7,421 nucleotides of DNA, taken from an uncultured Legionella sp. Lineage in GTDB: Bacteria; Pseudomonadota; Gammaproteobacteria; Legionellales; Legionellaceae. The stretch is taken from positions 1 to 7,421 of the forward strand of contig CAISKC010000383.1 of the NCBI GenBank assembly GCA_903885895.1, given 5' to 3'. The position numbers and the translations under genes are program-made. Of the stretch, positions 1 to 5,104 are shown in pieces. Positions within the stretch are counted from its first letter, which is position 1; each line of letters begins with the position of its first letter. The notes below the pieces were generated by a model that was given only the letters and a program-made list of their open reading frames with translations, searched no databases and was not told the DNA's origin.

Positions 1-84
1 CCCGCTCTCTGACAATGCGCGCATCTGCAATAACGCATCAGTCATAATTATTTTTAACTCATCATATACATCTTTTTTAGACAT
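1..84 (-). CDS. Partial CDS, N-terminus of unknown protein
   Basis: An open frame of 28 codons begins at an ATG (minus strand, 84) and leaves the window at its left edge. The peptide starts MSKKDVYDELKIIMTDAL and is charged and helix-like. A ribosome binding site-like AAGGG sits six bases upstream of the ATG, which supports the start. No domain can be recognised from so little sequence. It has the same orientation as the two genes at 155-328 and 432-716, separated from the nearer one by 70 bp. It could be a small regulator or mobile-element protein, but nothing here decides this. Confidence 0.5.
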   Translation of the reverse strand, partial: MSKKDVYDELKIIMTDALLQMRALSESG

Positions 85-154
85 GAAATACCCTTAGACA
101 AATGCTATCGTAGTTTTTTTAAATATAGTTTCCTACAGGCAAAATACATTAACT

Positions 155-328
155 CTATTCACACCTGGCAAATTTAACACCATCTATAAACGATTCTGCT
201 CTTTTGGCCGCCTCTTCCTCTGTTGAGCAATTTTCGTAAGATCCTATAAGATCGCTGTTAGCAAGGATTTCGACATGCCAAGCTTTGTGAGCTTCGCTTT
301 GACCAGTCCGGTACCAATAATTAATCAT
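155..328 (-). CDS. Small hypothetical protein, 57 aa
   Basis: I do not recognise this protein. It begins MINYWYRTGQSEAHKAW and ends in a helix rich in Glu, Ala and Lys. An excellent Shine-Dalgarno sequence, AAAAGGAG, lies five bases before the ATG, far better than chance. The first half looks like beta strands with several aromatic residues (Tyr4, Trp5, Tyr6, Trp17); the second half (about 35-50) looks like an amphipathic helix. There is no signal peptide or membrane segment, so it should be cytosolic. It lies downstream of the fis-like gene on the same strand with a 103-bp gap, and has a possible promoter of its own (350-377). The clean start signal and compact fold-like pattern argue for a real gene; function unknown. 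Confidence 0.68.
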   Translation of the reverse strand: MINYWYRTGQSEAHKAWHVEILANSDLIGSYENCSTEEEAAKRAESFIDGVKFARCE

Positions 329-349
329 TTACACTCCTTTTCGAGAGAC

Positions 350-377
350 CCTATACTTCAATTTATTCGACTTACAA
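350..377 (-). promoter_or_regulatory. Possible promoter of the 57-aa gene
   Basis: On the minus strand TTGTAA (372-377) and TATAGG (350-355) are separated by 16 bases, and the -10-like box lies about 20 bases upstream of the 57-aa gene's start codon. Each hexamer has four of six consensus bases, so this is only a reasonable candidate. Read-through from the fis-like gene is the alternative. Confidence 0.3.
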
Positions 378-431
378 GATATACAAAATTTGCGACATTG
401 GCACTTTTATGCTGTAAATAATAATCTTAAC

Positions 432-716
432 TTAACTACGTGTGCCAACATATTGATCATCAAAGTAACGTTTCAATTTGCTTCTCAATGTCCCACGACT
501 TACGCCTAAAACAATCGCTGCTCGTGATTGATTATATCTGCAATGCTCCATAACCACTTTATATAGAGGTATCTCGATTTCCTCAAGCACCAATGCATAC
601 AGGTCTACAATTTTTTTATCGCTCAATGAAAGAAAATGATTCTTCACCGTTTGTTCTACTGCTGTGCGCAATGATAGACCATTTATCTGTTCTGCTTTTT
701 CTATATGTTCTGACAT
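432..716 (-). CDS. fis: Fis-family DNA-binding protein
   Basis: This 94-residue protein has the length and layout of Fis, the homodimeric DNA-bending nucleoid protein and global regulator that also serves as cofactor for some site-specific recombinases. Residues 33-60 (KIVDLYALVLEEIEIPLYKV) match the dimerisation helices, and residues 63-83 (NQSRAAIVLGVSRGTLRSKL) form the characteristic C-terminal helix-turn-helix. The ATG at 716 is supported by GAAGGA about eight bases upstream. A strong extended -10 box lies at 743-751. The usual partner dusB is not visible upstream; a group II intron and then a divergent recombination locus are there instead. This suggests a paralogue or a relocated copy. 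The protein has no obvious damage. Family assignment is firm; which Fis paralogue it is cannot be said. Confidence 0.9.
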   Translation of the reverse strand: MSEHIEKAEQINGLSLRTAVEQTVKNHFLSLSDKKIVDLYALVLEEIEIPLYKVVMEHCRYNQSRAAIVLGVSRGTLRSKLKRYFDDQYVGTRS

Positions 717-742
717 TAACTAATTCCTTCTCAAAGCAAGGC

Positions 743-751
743 ATTATAGCA
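743..751 (-). promoter_or_regulatory. Extended -10 promoter element of the fis-like gene
   Basis: On the minus strand the sequence TGCTATAAT contains a perfect TATAAT (743-748) preceded by TG one base further up, the extended -10 arrangement that can work without a good -35. No convincing -35 hexamer is present at 16-18 bases. Initiation about seven bases downstream would give a short leader carrying the GAAGGA ribosome binding site. The box lies only about 15 bases from the predicted 3' end of the intron, in the 3' exon, so fis can probably be transcribed independently of the intron. Confidence 0.6.
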
Positions 752-767
752 AATTGTGCTTTTAGCT

Positions 768-800
768 GGTAGAGTCGACCAGTCGCCTGGCCAACCCCCC
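768..800 (-). ncRNA. Group II intron domain VI with branch-point A
   Basis: Read on the minus strand, six G residues followed by TTGGCCAG pair with CTGGTCGA and then CTCTACC across a GCGA loop. The inner eight positions all pair (with two G-U) and the outer stem pairs G-C/G-U except for one unpaired A at 770. That bulged adenosine is the expected branch-point nucleophile for lariat formation, a few bases from the 3' splice site. Confidence 0.8.
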
Positions 801-805
801 ATTTA

Positions 806-838
806 GAACCCATCGTGCCCTATTAAGGCAATGGGCTC
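806..838 (-). ncRNA. Group II intron domain V (catalytic hairpin)
   Basis: A 33-base hairpin with the classic design: an eight-base-pair lower stem starting GAGCCCAT and ending ATGGGTTC, a two-base bulge (CG) on the 3' side, a five-base-pair upper stem (TGCCT/GGGCA with one G-U) and a five-base loop. The catalytic AGC triad is at the second to fourth bases. No disrupting change is seen, so the metal-binding core of the ribozyme appears intact. It starts 34 bases after the maturase stop codon, as is usual. Confidence 0.92.
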
Positions 839-872
839 AAGATAATCTCCTTACGTATTTATACCTTGTCTA

Positions 873-2189
873 TCAAAACAGCCGATGTACTATCTTTGCA
901 CTTGGTAGTGGATGTTTCTTTACGAACAGGTCGAACTTGTTCCAATCAAACGATTTACGTTGACTACGCCTGTTGAGCCATTTGAATATTATTTTCTTGG
1001 CTTCATGGAGAAATTTTTCAACCATCTTGGTATTGAAGCTCACGCCATAATACTGCACATGCCCTCTCAATTTAGAACAAAATGTTTTCCATATTTCACC
1101 AAGCGGGGCTTTGTTTCTTACCTGCTTCGCCCAATCCGTCAGCTTATTTAGCTTAGACCTGAACCGCTTACCACTCGTTTTTAGCTTGGGCATAACGACT
1201 CCCTTAAGTGATTTGCCCAGATAAAATCGGAACCCCAAAAACTCAAAAGACCCTTGTTTGATGCCCCTCCGCCGATTTTTCTTCGAGAAATTGACCATAC
1301 TCGTCTTTTCCTCGTTGAGTTCGAGTTTGTATTTGGCTAATCGTTTTCCTAGTACTTTTTGAATTCTCTTGGCGTCTTCTTCGTATCGACAGCAGATAAC
1401 CAGATCATCAGCGTACCGGAACGGTTTTACCTTCCCCTTCATCAGCGGTTTAACCGTTTCTTCCAGCCATGAATCGATCACATAGTGTGCAACAATGTTC
1501 GAAATTACTGGACTGCAACAGGAGCCTTGAACAACGCCCTCGTCGCTCATTGACAGCTCGCCATCCGCTAATACACCCGATTTAAACATACGTGTGATAT
1601 ATCGCATAAACTTACTGTCCTTGATTTTCATGCCGAGCAAGTCTTTCACAATTTGGTGATCAATTTTACCAAAAAAATTGGCTAAATCGACATCGATTAC
1701 AACCTCCACCTCTTCCTTGAATAGATGCTCCCTCAAGTCTTTCACCGCGTCATGACAACTTTTATTTGGGCGAAACCCATACGAGAAGTCAAAAAAGAGC
1801 GGCTCATAGATACTTTCAAGAATACCCTGCATCCCTTTCTGTACCAGCTTATCTTCGAAATTGCTGATCCCAAGCGGTCTTGTCGCGCCTGGCTTACCTT
1901 CTTTCGGTATCTGTACTTCACGTACAGGACCCGGTCGATAGGTCATGCGTTTCATCCGTGCGATCAGATCTTCCAGATTTTCTGTTAAGTTTTCCCCGTA
2001 CATCGCCTTATTGACTTAGTCTACTCCAACCGCTTTCTTTCCATCCAGTCGTTCAAAGCAGCGACTTAATGAATCCATATTAATCTGATGCATCAGACTA
2101 TGATACACCTGATGTGGATTGTTAGCCGATAACCACGCTATCTCTGCTAATGCAGTATCCGTGTATACCTGAGATTCTGGTGTTCTCAT
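873..2189 (-). pseudogene. ltrA: Group II intron reverse transcriptase/maturase, interrupted by a stop
   Basis: The intron-encoded protein copies and helps splice the intron RNA. The natural frame starts at ATG 2189 (MRTPESQVYTDTALAEIAWL), preceded by GAGGAAA, and would give 438 residues. A TAA at 2016-2018 ends translation after KKAVGVD (codon 57), and the same frame continues at once with VNKAMYGENL. The downstream open part from Met 2003 holds 376 residues: RT blocks with DVDLANFF, the active-site YADD (full-length 259-262), VVQGS in place of the common TPQGS, then a maturase/X region (RGHVQYYGV) and a basic end (WLNRRSQRKSFDW). No HNH endonuclease follows. Restart at Met 2003, with AAGG only two bases upstream, would lose the N-terminal RT-0 region. 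A nonsense mutation, suppression, or a sequencing error are the options. Confidence 0.88.
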
Positions 2190-2469
2190 CACGTTTCCTC
2201 AGCAAAGGCAAAATTACCCATTGGCCTTCCCCATGTACTTGGCTTTCCCAAGCTCGGAGTACTATGCCTCATCTGACCCCCTGGCTTTTAATTTTCGCCA
2301 TCTCAACTCTCTCGCTGTTACACTTGCCGGTTGATACTCGCATCCTTGCAAGAGCGGCCAGGGTCTCCCACGTTTACACTATCGCTTTTGTTGCACGCCA
2401 TGCTCTCAGACTCCGAGAGTGGTGAATGATTCGACCCGATTTATTGTCTCATTCACTGTTGCTTTCAGG

Positions 2470-2476
2470 TTTTATA
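2470..2476 (-). other. EBS1 of the group II intron
   Basis: TATAAAA on the minus strand lies in the loop of a small hairpin closed by CAGG and CCTG. It is a perfect seven-base complement of TTTTATA, the last seven bases of the 5' exon (2677-2683). This pairing normally selects the insertion site and holds the 5' splice site. Confidence 0.85.
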
Positions 2477-2499
2477 AGACCCTGAGCCACCCTTCAGAT

Positions 2500-2506
2500 C
2501 AAACTT
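2500..2506 (-). other. EBS2 of the group II intron
   Basis: AAGTTTG on the minus strand is a perfect complement of CAAACTT in the 5' exon (2683-2689), immediately upstream of the IBS1 segment; the two share at most one base. IBS2 directly adjoining IBS1 is the expected geometry for non-IIC introns. Confidence 0.8.
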
Positions 2507-2676
2507 AACGGAGCTCAATCACTTCAGCCTTGCGGCTTACGGCTTACAACTTCCTTTGCCTACGCTTAACCGTGTGCGTTACCACACACAGCCCAAGGCT
2601 AAGTACGAAATGCGCTCGGTTGCGCTTTCCCGGTAGCACTCTCAGCTACTAGCGGTAGTGCACTTTCGTGGCGCAC

Positions 2677-2689
2677 TATAAAAAGTTTG
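2677..2689 (-). other. IBS1/IBS2, intron target site in the 5' exon
   Basis: The last 13 bases of the 5' exon, CAAACTTTTTATA, contain IBS2 followed by IBS1, each fully complementary to its EBS in the intron. The site is intergenic, about 47 bp from the first res subsite. Confidence 0.82.
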
Positions 2690-2695
2690 TGATTT

Positions 2696-2723
2696 ATTAT
2701 ATGGTTTTACAGTGGCTGGTCAC
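2696..2723 (-). promoter_or_regulatory. Candidate promoter reading into the intron and fis
   Basis: On the minus strand a perfect TATAAT (2696-2701) is preceded at 16 bases by GTGACC (2718-2723), four of six matches to the -35 consensus. Initiation near 2690 would make a transcript that starts at or just before IBS2 and contains the whole intron and then fis. It would therefore be the minimal natural precursor for splicing. It is divergent from the resolvase promoter. Confidence 0.4.
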
Positions 2724-2735
2724 CCTGCTCCGCTC

Positions 2736-2849
2736 TGTCTACTATGTTATAAATTAGTTGACACATAAAAATACCCTGAATATAATGTCTACTAAATCGT
2801 ATTTTTATTACTTAGTAGACATGTTGTCTACTAATCGATTTTGGAGACA
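2736..2849 (+). other. res: res site for the serine resolvase (three subsites)
   Basis: Three dyads share the half-site TGTCTACTA. Subsite I (2736-2763, 28 bp) has a central TTATAA where strand exchange is expected and resembles Tn3/gamma-delta site I. Subsite II (2786-2821) contains a perfect inverted repeat of 11 bp (2785-2795 with 2812-2822). Subsite III (2825-2849) is 25 bp with one degenerate half. The order, individual lengths, 22-bp gap between I and II and overall 114 bp match what I recall of the Tn3/gamma-delta res layout. The resolvase gene starts five bases after subsite III. It is the site where the resolvase assembles a synapse and resolves cointegrates or multimers, and also represses its own promoter. 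Confidence 0.9.
2758..2786 (+). promoter_or_regulatory. Consensus sigma-70 promoter of the resolvase
   Basis: TTGACA (2758-2763) and TATAAT (2781-2786) are both perfect consensus and are separated by exactly 17 bases. The -35 box is the right end of res subsite I and the last base of the -10 box is the first base of subsite II. Resolvase bound at I and II would therefore cover the promoter, giving tight autorepression of an otherwise very strong promoter. Confidence 0.88.
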
Positions 2850-2853
2850 GCTT

Positions 2854-3420
2854 TTGAGGTTATTTGGGTACGCTCGCGTTTCCACCGGTCAACAATCCCT
2901 CGAGATCCAAATTAAAGCATTGGAAGAGGCCGGTGTAAAATCTCATCGTATTTTTTCCGACAAAGCAACCGGTAGTAATTCCGATCGCGAAGGGCTTGGC
3001 ATGCTTCGCATGAAAGTTGAGCATGGCGATATTGTTCTTGTAAAAAAATTAGATCGACTGGGTCGCAACACCGAAGATATGATCAAGCTTATTAAAGAGC
3101 TTGATAGCCTTGGCGTTTCGATCCGATTTTTAGATGATGGAATCAGCACTGAGGGGACTATGGGCAAAATGGTTGTCACCATATTGTCTGCTGTTGCTGA
3201 GGCTGAAAGACAGAGGATCCTTGAAAGAACTAATGAGGGCCGCCTAGAAGCCAAGGAAAAAGGAATCAAATTTGGCAGGAAACGCCGTGTTGATAGGGGT
3301 AAAATTGTTAGTCTCTATCAATCCGGTGTCGGAGCATCAAAAATTGCCATAGATGAAAAAATTGCTCGCGCAACTGTTTATAAAATTCTTAAAAATATGA
3401 AAGAAGAAGTTTTTTCATAG
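2854..3420 (+). CDS. tnpR: Tn3/gamma-delta-type serine resolvase
   Basis: A 188-residue site-specific recombinase. I choose the TTG at 2854 over the in-frame ATG at 2758. The longer reading would translate the res DNA, whereas TTG has GGAG seven bases upstream and gives canonical numbering: Arg8, catalytic Ser10 (YARVSTGQQS), Arg45 (SDREG), Arg68 and Arg71 (KLDRLGRN). The catalytic domain spans about 1-100, and the E helix with AEAERQRILERT follows at about 114-126. GRKRR leads into a C-terminal helix-turn-helix (about 150-182, ending IARATVYKILK). All key residues are present, so the enzyme should be active. It forms covalent Ser-DNA links at res, just upstream. No tnpA transposase is visible. 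A DNA invertase is less likely because of the three-part res. Confidence 0.93.
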   Translation: MRLFGYARVSTGQQSLEIQIKALEEAGVKSHRIFSDKATGSNSDREGLGMLRMKVEHGDIVLVKKLDRLGRNTEDMIKLIKELDSLGVSIRFLDDGISTEGTMGKMVVTILSAVAEAERQRILERTNEGRLEAKEKGIKFGRKRRVDRGKIVSLYQSGVGASKIAIDEKIARATVYKILKNMKEEVFS

Positions 3421-3456
3421 ATACACTCATTATTATATATACCATATAAGGCAATG

Positions 3457-3738
3457 ATGTCTAAACAACACCTAACCAATACTCCGAGCAAGGCCAATCC
3501 AGGGTTTAATTTTGCTCGTTTTGAAAAAGGAACTAGGTATTACATAATTATCTTAGATAGGGATTTGTTTGATGATTGGGTTCTTACAATCGCAAACGGT
3601 AGAATCGGAACCAAACTTGGTAGAGTTAGAACTCTAGCATTTCCGAGCTTTACAGACGCTTTTAATCAATTTTGCATTACAACAAAAACTAGAGAAAAAC
3701 GCGGCTACCAACTTGAGTCATGTAAAACGTATTCTTGA
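3457..3738 (+). CDS. Small WGR-domain protein
   Basis: A 93-residue protein made almost entirely of one WGR-like domain (about 24-90). It reads RYYIIILDRDLFDDWVL, then NGRIGTKLGRVRTLAF, then REKRGYQLES, the pattern of a beta-rich nucleic-acid-binding WGR module. The signature Trp is Asn here (NGRIG). WGR domains are known from PARP-type enzymes, where they contact DNA ends, and from bacterial MolR-like and stand-alone proteins. ATG 3457 is preferred over the adjacent ATG 3454 because AAGG then lies at a spacing of five bases. It follows the resolvase by 36 bp on the same strand with no terminator seen, so the two are probably co-transcribed from the res promoter. A DNA-binding role linked to the mobile module is inferred, not shown. 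Confidence 0.75.
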   Translation: MSKQHLTNTPSKANPGFNFARFEKGTRYYIIILDRDLFDDWVLTIANGRIGTKLGRVRTLAFPSFTDAFNQFCITTKTREKRGYQLESCKTYS

Positions 3739-3772
3739 GACGCGTTATTTTATAGCTAAAACTTCGAAATTT

Positions 3773-4960
3773 TCATGTTTTGTAAATAAGCTGGAGAACT
3801 CCTGCCTGGAAATGCGCATCGATGGTCCCCAAGCTAGTTGCATTGTCAACTGGTGAATTCGGTAAAAATTCTCCATAGCTATAAATAACTTGAATCGACA
3901 GGTCTTTTCTTAAAGCAAAATCCACCCCACCAGATAACGTACCTGTTGCAGCCAAAGGATATCCGATTGCATTTGTAGCCAAAGGCACAGGATTTGTTTC
4001 GTACATAAACGAGCCTAGCAATCCAAGTTTTTCCATTAACGCATAACGCACAGTTCCTTGAAATGAAAAAACATCTTTCCAGTCTGTAGGAACAACATAA
4101 CTACCTGTGGTCGTATTAGTAAAATCTATATTTCTTTGAATAGGCCAACCAGACCAATATATTTTGCCTTCTAAGAACCACAAATCATTTATGAAGCTCT
4201 CTAATCCAACATATATAACAGGTGCTTCAGTAAGGTTTAATGAGAGATTATTATTAACAACCGCACCTAAAGAACTTGTTCCATACCCATAAGTATTAAC
4301 TTGCGTATAACCAGCTATGGATAAAAAAAGCTTGGGATTTATTTTATAATAAAGGCCTAAATCACCTGTATAATTAAGCCCAGAGACCTTGTTTATTTGA
4401 TTACCACTACCTGCTACTATAAAATTTAATTCTGCCAATTTATTCCATTCAAGGTTAAAACCGATGCCCAATGACAATTTTTCAGAAAATTGATATTCAG
4501 ACTGAAAGCCAAATCTATAATACAATACCTTGGTCACAGTAGAATCATAAGCAACCAATGAATCCATTGGCCAACTCAAATGCCCATATCCACTTGGGGT
4601 TATATTCAGACCAACAACAACCTTATCATTTATGCGAAATCCAGTTAATAAATAAGGTAGAGAATCATTTACATTACTTTTTGCAGCTCCTGATACGCCT
4701 AAAACCGTTCCATTAAATTGCGCAACAGGGTTGAGCAATAAATTACCTATAATCGTTTGTGTTTTTTCAACGCGATTTAATTCTGCAGGGTTAGAATAAA
4801 AATTATCACTCAAAATTTGAGTAGCAGCACTATATACGCCTGTCGCACATAAATGATTGATTACAAAGCAAGCTGCGAAATAATATAAAAAATTCTTTGA
4901 ATGCTTAATACAATTTTCATTGCTCTTATGTATCTTGATAAATATATCTAGTTCATCCAT
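3773..4960 (-). CDS. FadL/OMPP1-like outer membrane transport protein
   Basis: A 395-residue predicted outer membrane beta-barrel of the FadL/TodX family, which takes up long-chain fatty acids or other hydrophobic molecules. A basic segment (KHSKN, about 19-23) and a hydrophobic stretch (24-45) ending VYSAA look like a signal peptide. The extra 18 or so residues before it are unusual, and the ATG has no good ribosome binding site, so the true start may be further in at a rare codon. After the signal, FYSNPAELNRV (54-64) matches the family's early NPA motif. Alternating strands such as LGIGFNLEWNKL, GDLGLYYKINPKLFLSIAGY and LEGKIYWSGWP follow. The end LQLIYKT lacks the usual terminal aromatic residue. 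It diverges from the assembly-line gene at 5105, so co-regulation and handling of a lipophilic product are possible but unproven. Confidence 0.82.
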   Translation of the reverse strand: MDELDIFIKIHKSNENCIKHSKNFLYYFAACFVINHLCATGVYSAATQILSDNFYSNPAELNRVEKTQTIIGNLLLNPVAQFNGTVLGVSGAAKSNVNDSLPYLLTGFRINDKVVVGLNITPSGYGHLSWPMDSLVAYDSTVTKVLYYRFGFQSEYQFSEKLSLGIGFNLEWNKLAELNFIVAGSGNQINKVSGLNYTGDLGLYYKINPKLFLSIAGYTQVNTYGYGTSSLGAVVNNNLSLNLTEAPVIYVGLESFINDLWFLEGKIYWSGWPIQRNIDFTNTTTGSYVVPTDWKDVFSFQGTVRYALMEKLGLLGSFMYETNPVPLATNAIGYPLAATGTLSGGVDFALRKDLSIQVIYSYGEFLPNSPVDNATSLGTIDAHFQAGVLQLIYKT

Positions 4961-5046
4961 TTAATAAAAATTCTCAAATTTATCCAACGGTTAACACTGC
5001 TTTTTTAAAAACAATCTATTGGTTGATAATAAGTTGCATTTTTTTG

Positions 5047-5076
5047 CTTAATAAGGATATTAAGTGATAAAATCAC
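5047..5076. promoter_or_regulatory. Two adjacent dyads in the divergent intergenic region
   Basis: CTTAATA-AGGA-TATTAAG (5047-5064) has perfect seven-base arms, and GTGAT-AAA-ATCAC (5064-5076) has perfect five-base arms; they share one base. They lie between the FadL-like gene and the assembly-line gene, about 30 bp before the latter's start codon. Weak -35/-10-like hexamers on the plus strand (TTGCAT 5035-5040 with ATATTA 5058-5063; TTGCTT 5044-5049 with TAAAAT 5068-5073) overlap them. They are candidate operators; in AT-rich DNA short dyads also occur by chance. Confidence 0.4.
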
Positions 5077-5104
5077 GACCTAAAGAACAAACTTTGCAGC
5101 TCTC

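Larger units (their letters stand above)
764..2676 (-). mobile_element. Group II intron, IIB-like, ~1.9 kb
   Basis: A self-splicing retroelement on the minus strand. The 5' end begins GTGCGCC at 2676, the group II consensus. Domain V (806-838) and domain VI (768-800) are readable, and the maturase frame lies between 2189 and 873. The 5' exon ends CAAACTTTTTATA. The intron carries TATAAAA (EBS1) in a hairpin loop and AAGTTTG (EBS2), both perfect complements to the adjacent exon segments, which fixes the 5' junction. Having both EBS1 and EBS2 argues against subgroup IIC. The 3' end is approximate: the bulged A at 770 would be six or seven bases before the junction, putting the end near 763-764. 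Base composition is visibly more GC-rich than the flanks, as expected of a recent arrival. The insertion is intergenic, between the fis promoter and the res locus. Confidence 0.92.
2190..2676 (-). ncRNA. 5' ribozyme portion of the group II intron (domains I-III and start of IV)
   Basis: These 487 bases have no credible gene on either strand. They lie between the intron 5' end and the maturase start, where domains I to III belong. The sequence is rich in short complementary segments and G-U capable stems. EBS1 (TATAAAA, 2470-2476) sits in a loop closed by CAGG/CCTG, and EBS2 (AAGTTTG, 2500-2506) lies nearby. I did not fold the whole domain; individual stems beyond these are not claimed. Confidence 0.8.

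Noticed and set aside
616..813. 65-codon open frame on the minus strand
   Set aside because: It overlaps the start of fis in another frame and the intron's domain VI; it has no recognisable motif.
912..1151. Open frame on the plus strand opposite the maturase
   Set aside because: Antisense shadow of the maturase C-terminal region; no ribosome binding site or family pattern.
1725..1988. Open frame on the plus strand opposite the RT domain
   Set aside because: Antisense shadow of the reverse transcriptase, which has clear motifs in the minus frame.
2150..2425. 91-codon open frame on the plus strand
   Set aside because: Lies across structured intron RNA and the maturase start; explained by the ribozyme on the other strand.
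2677..2735. Tn3-type terminal inverted repeat beside res
   Set aside because: No GGGG-starting 38-bp repeat or partner copy could be seen in this stretch or elsewhere in the window.
2736..2849. Repeated TGTCTACTA units as a possible CRISPR or iteron array
   Set aside because: The units are paired as inverted half-sites with 28/36/25-bp spans next to a resolvase, which is the res design; spacers are not uniform.
2758..2853. N-terminal extension of the resolvase from the ATG at 2758
   Set aside because: It would translate res subsites II and III and the -10 box as protein. The TTG at 2854 has GGAG at seven bases and puts Ser10, Arg45, Arg68 and Arg71 at canonical positions.
2943..3269. 108-codon open frame on the minus strand
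   Set aside because: Antisense shadow of the resolvase catalytic domain; low-complexity Ser/Leu/Ile composition.
3757..3775. AAAAC-TTCGAA-ATTTT palindrome between the convergent WGR and FadL-like genes as a terminator
   Set aside because: The stem is short, AT-rich and has a mismatch; too weak to call as a bidirectional terminator.
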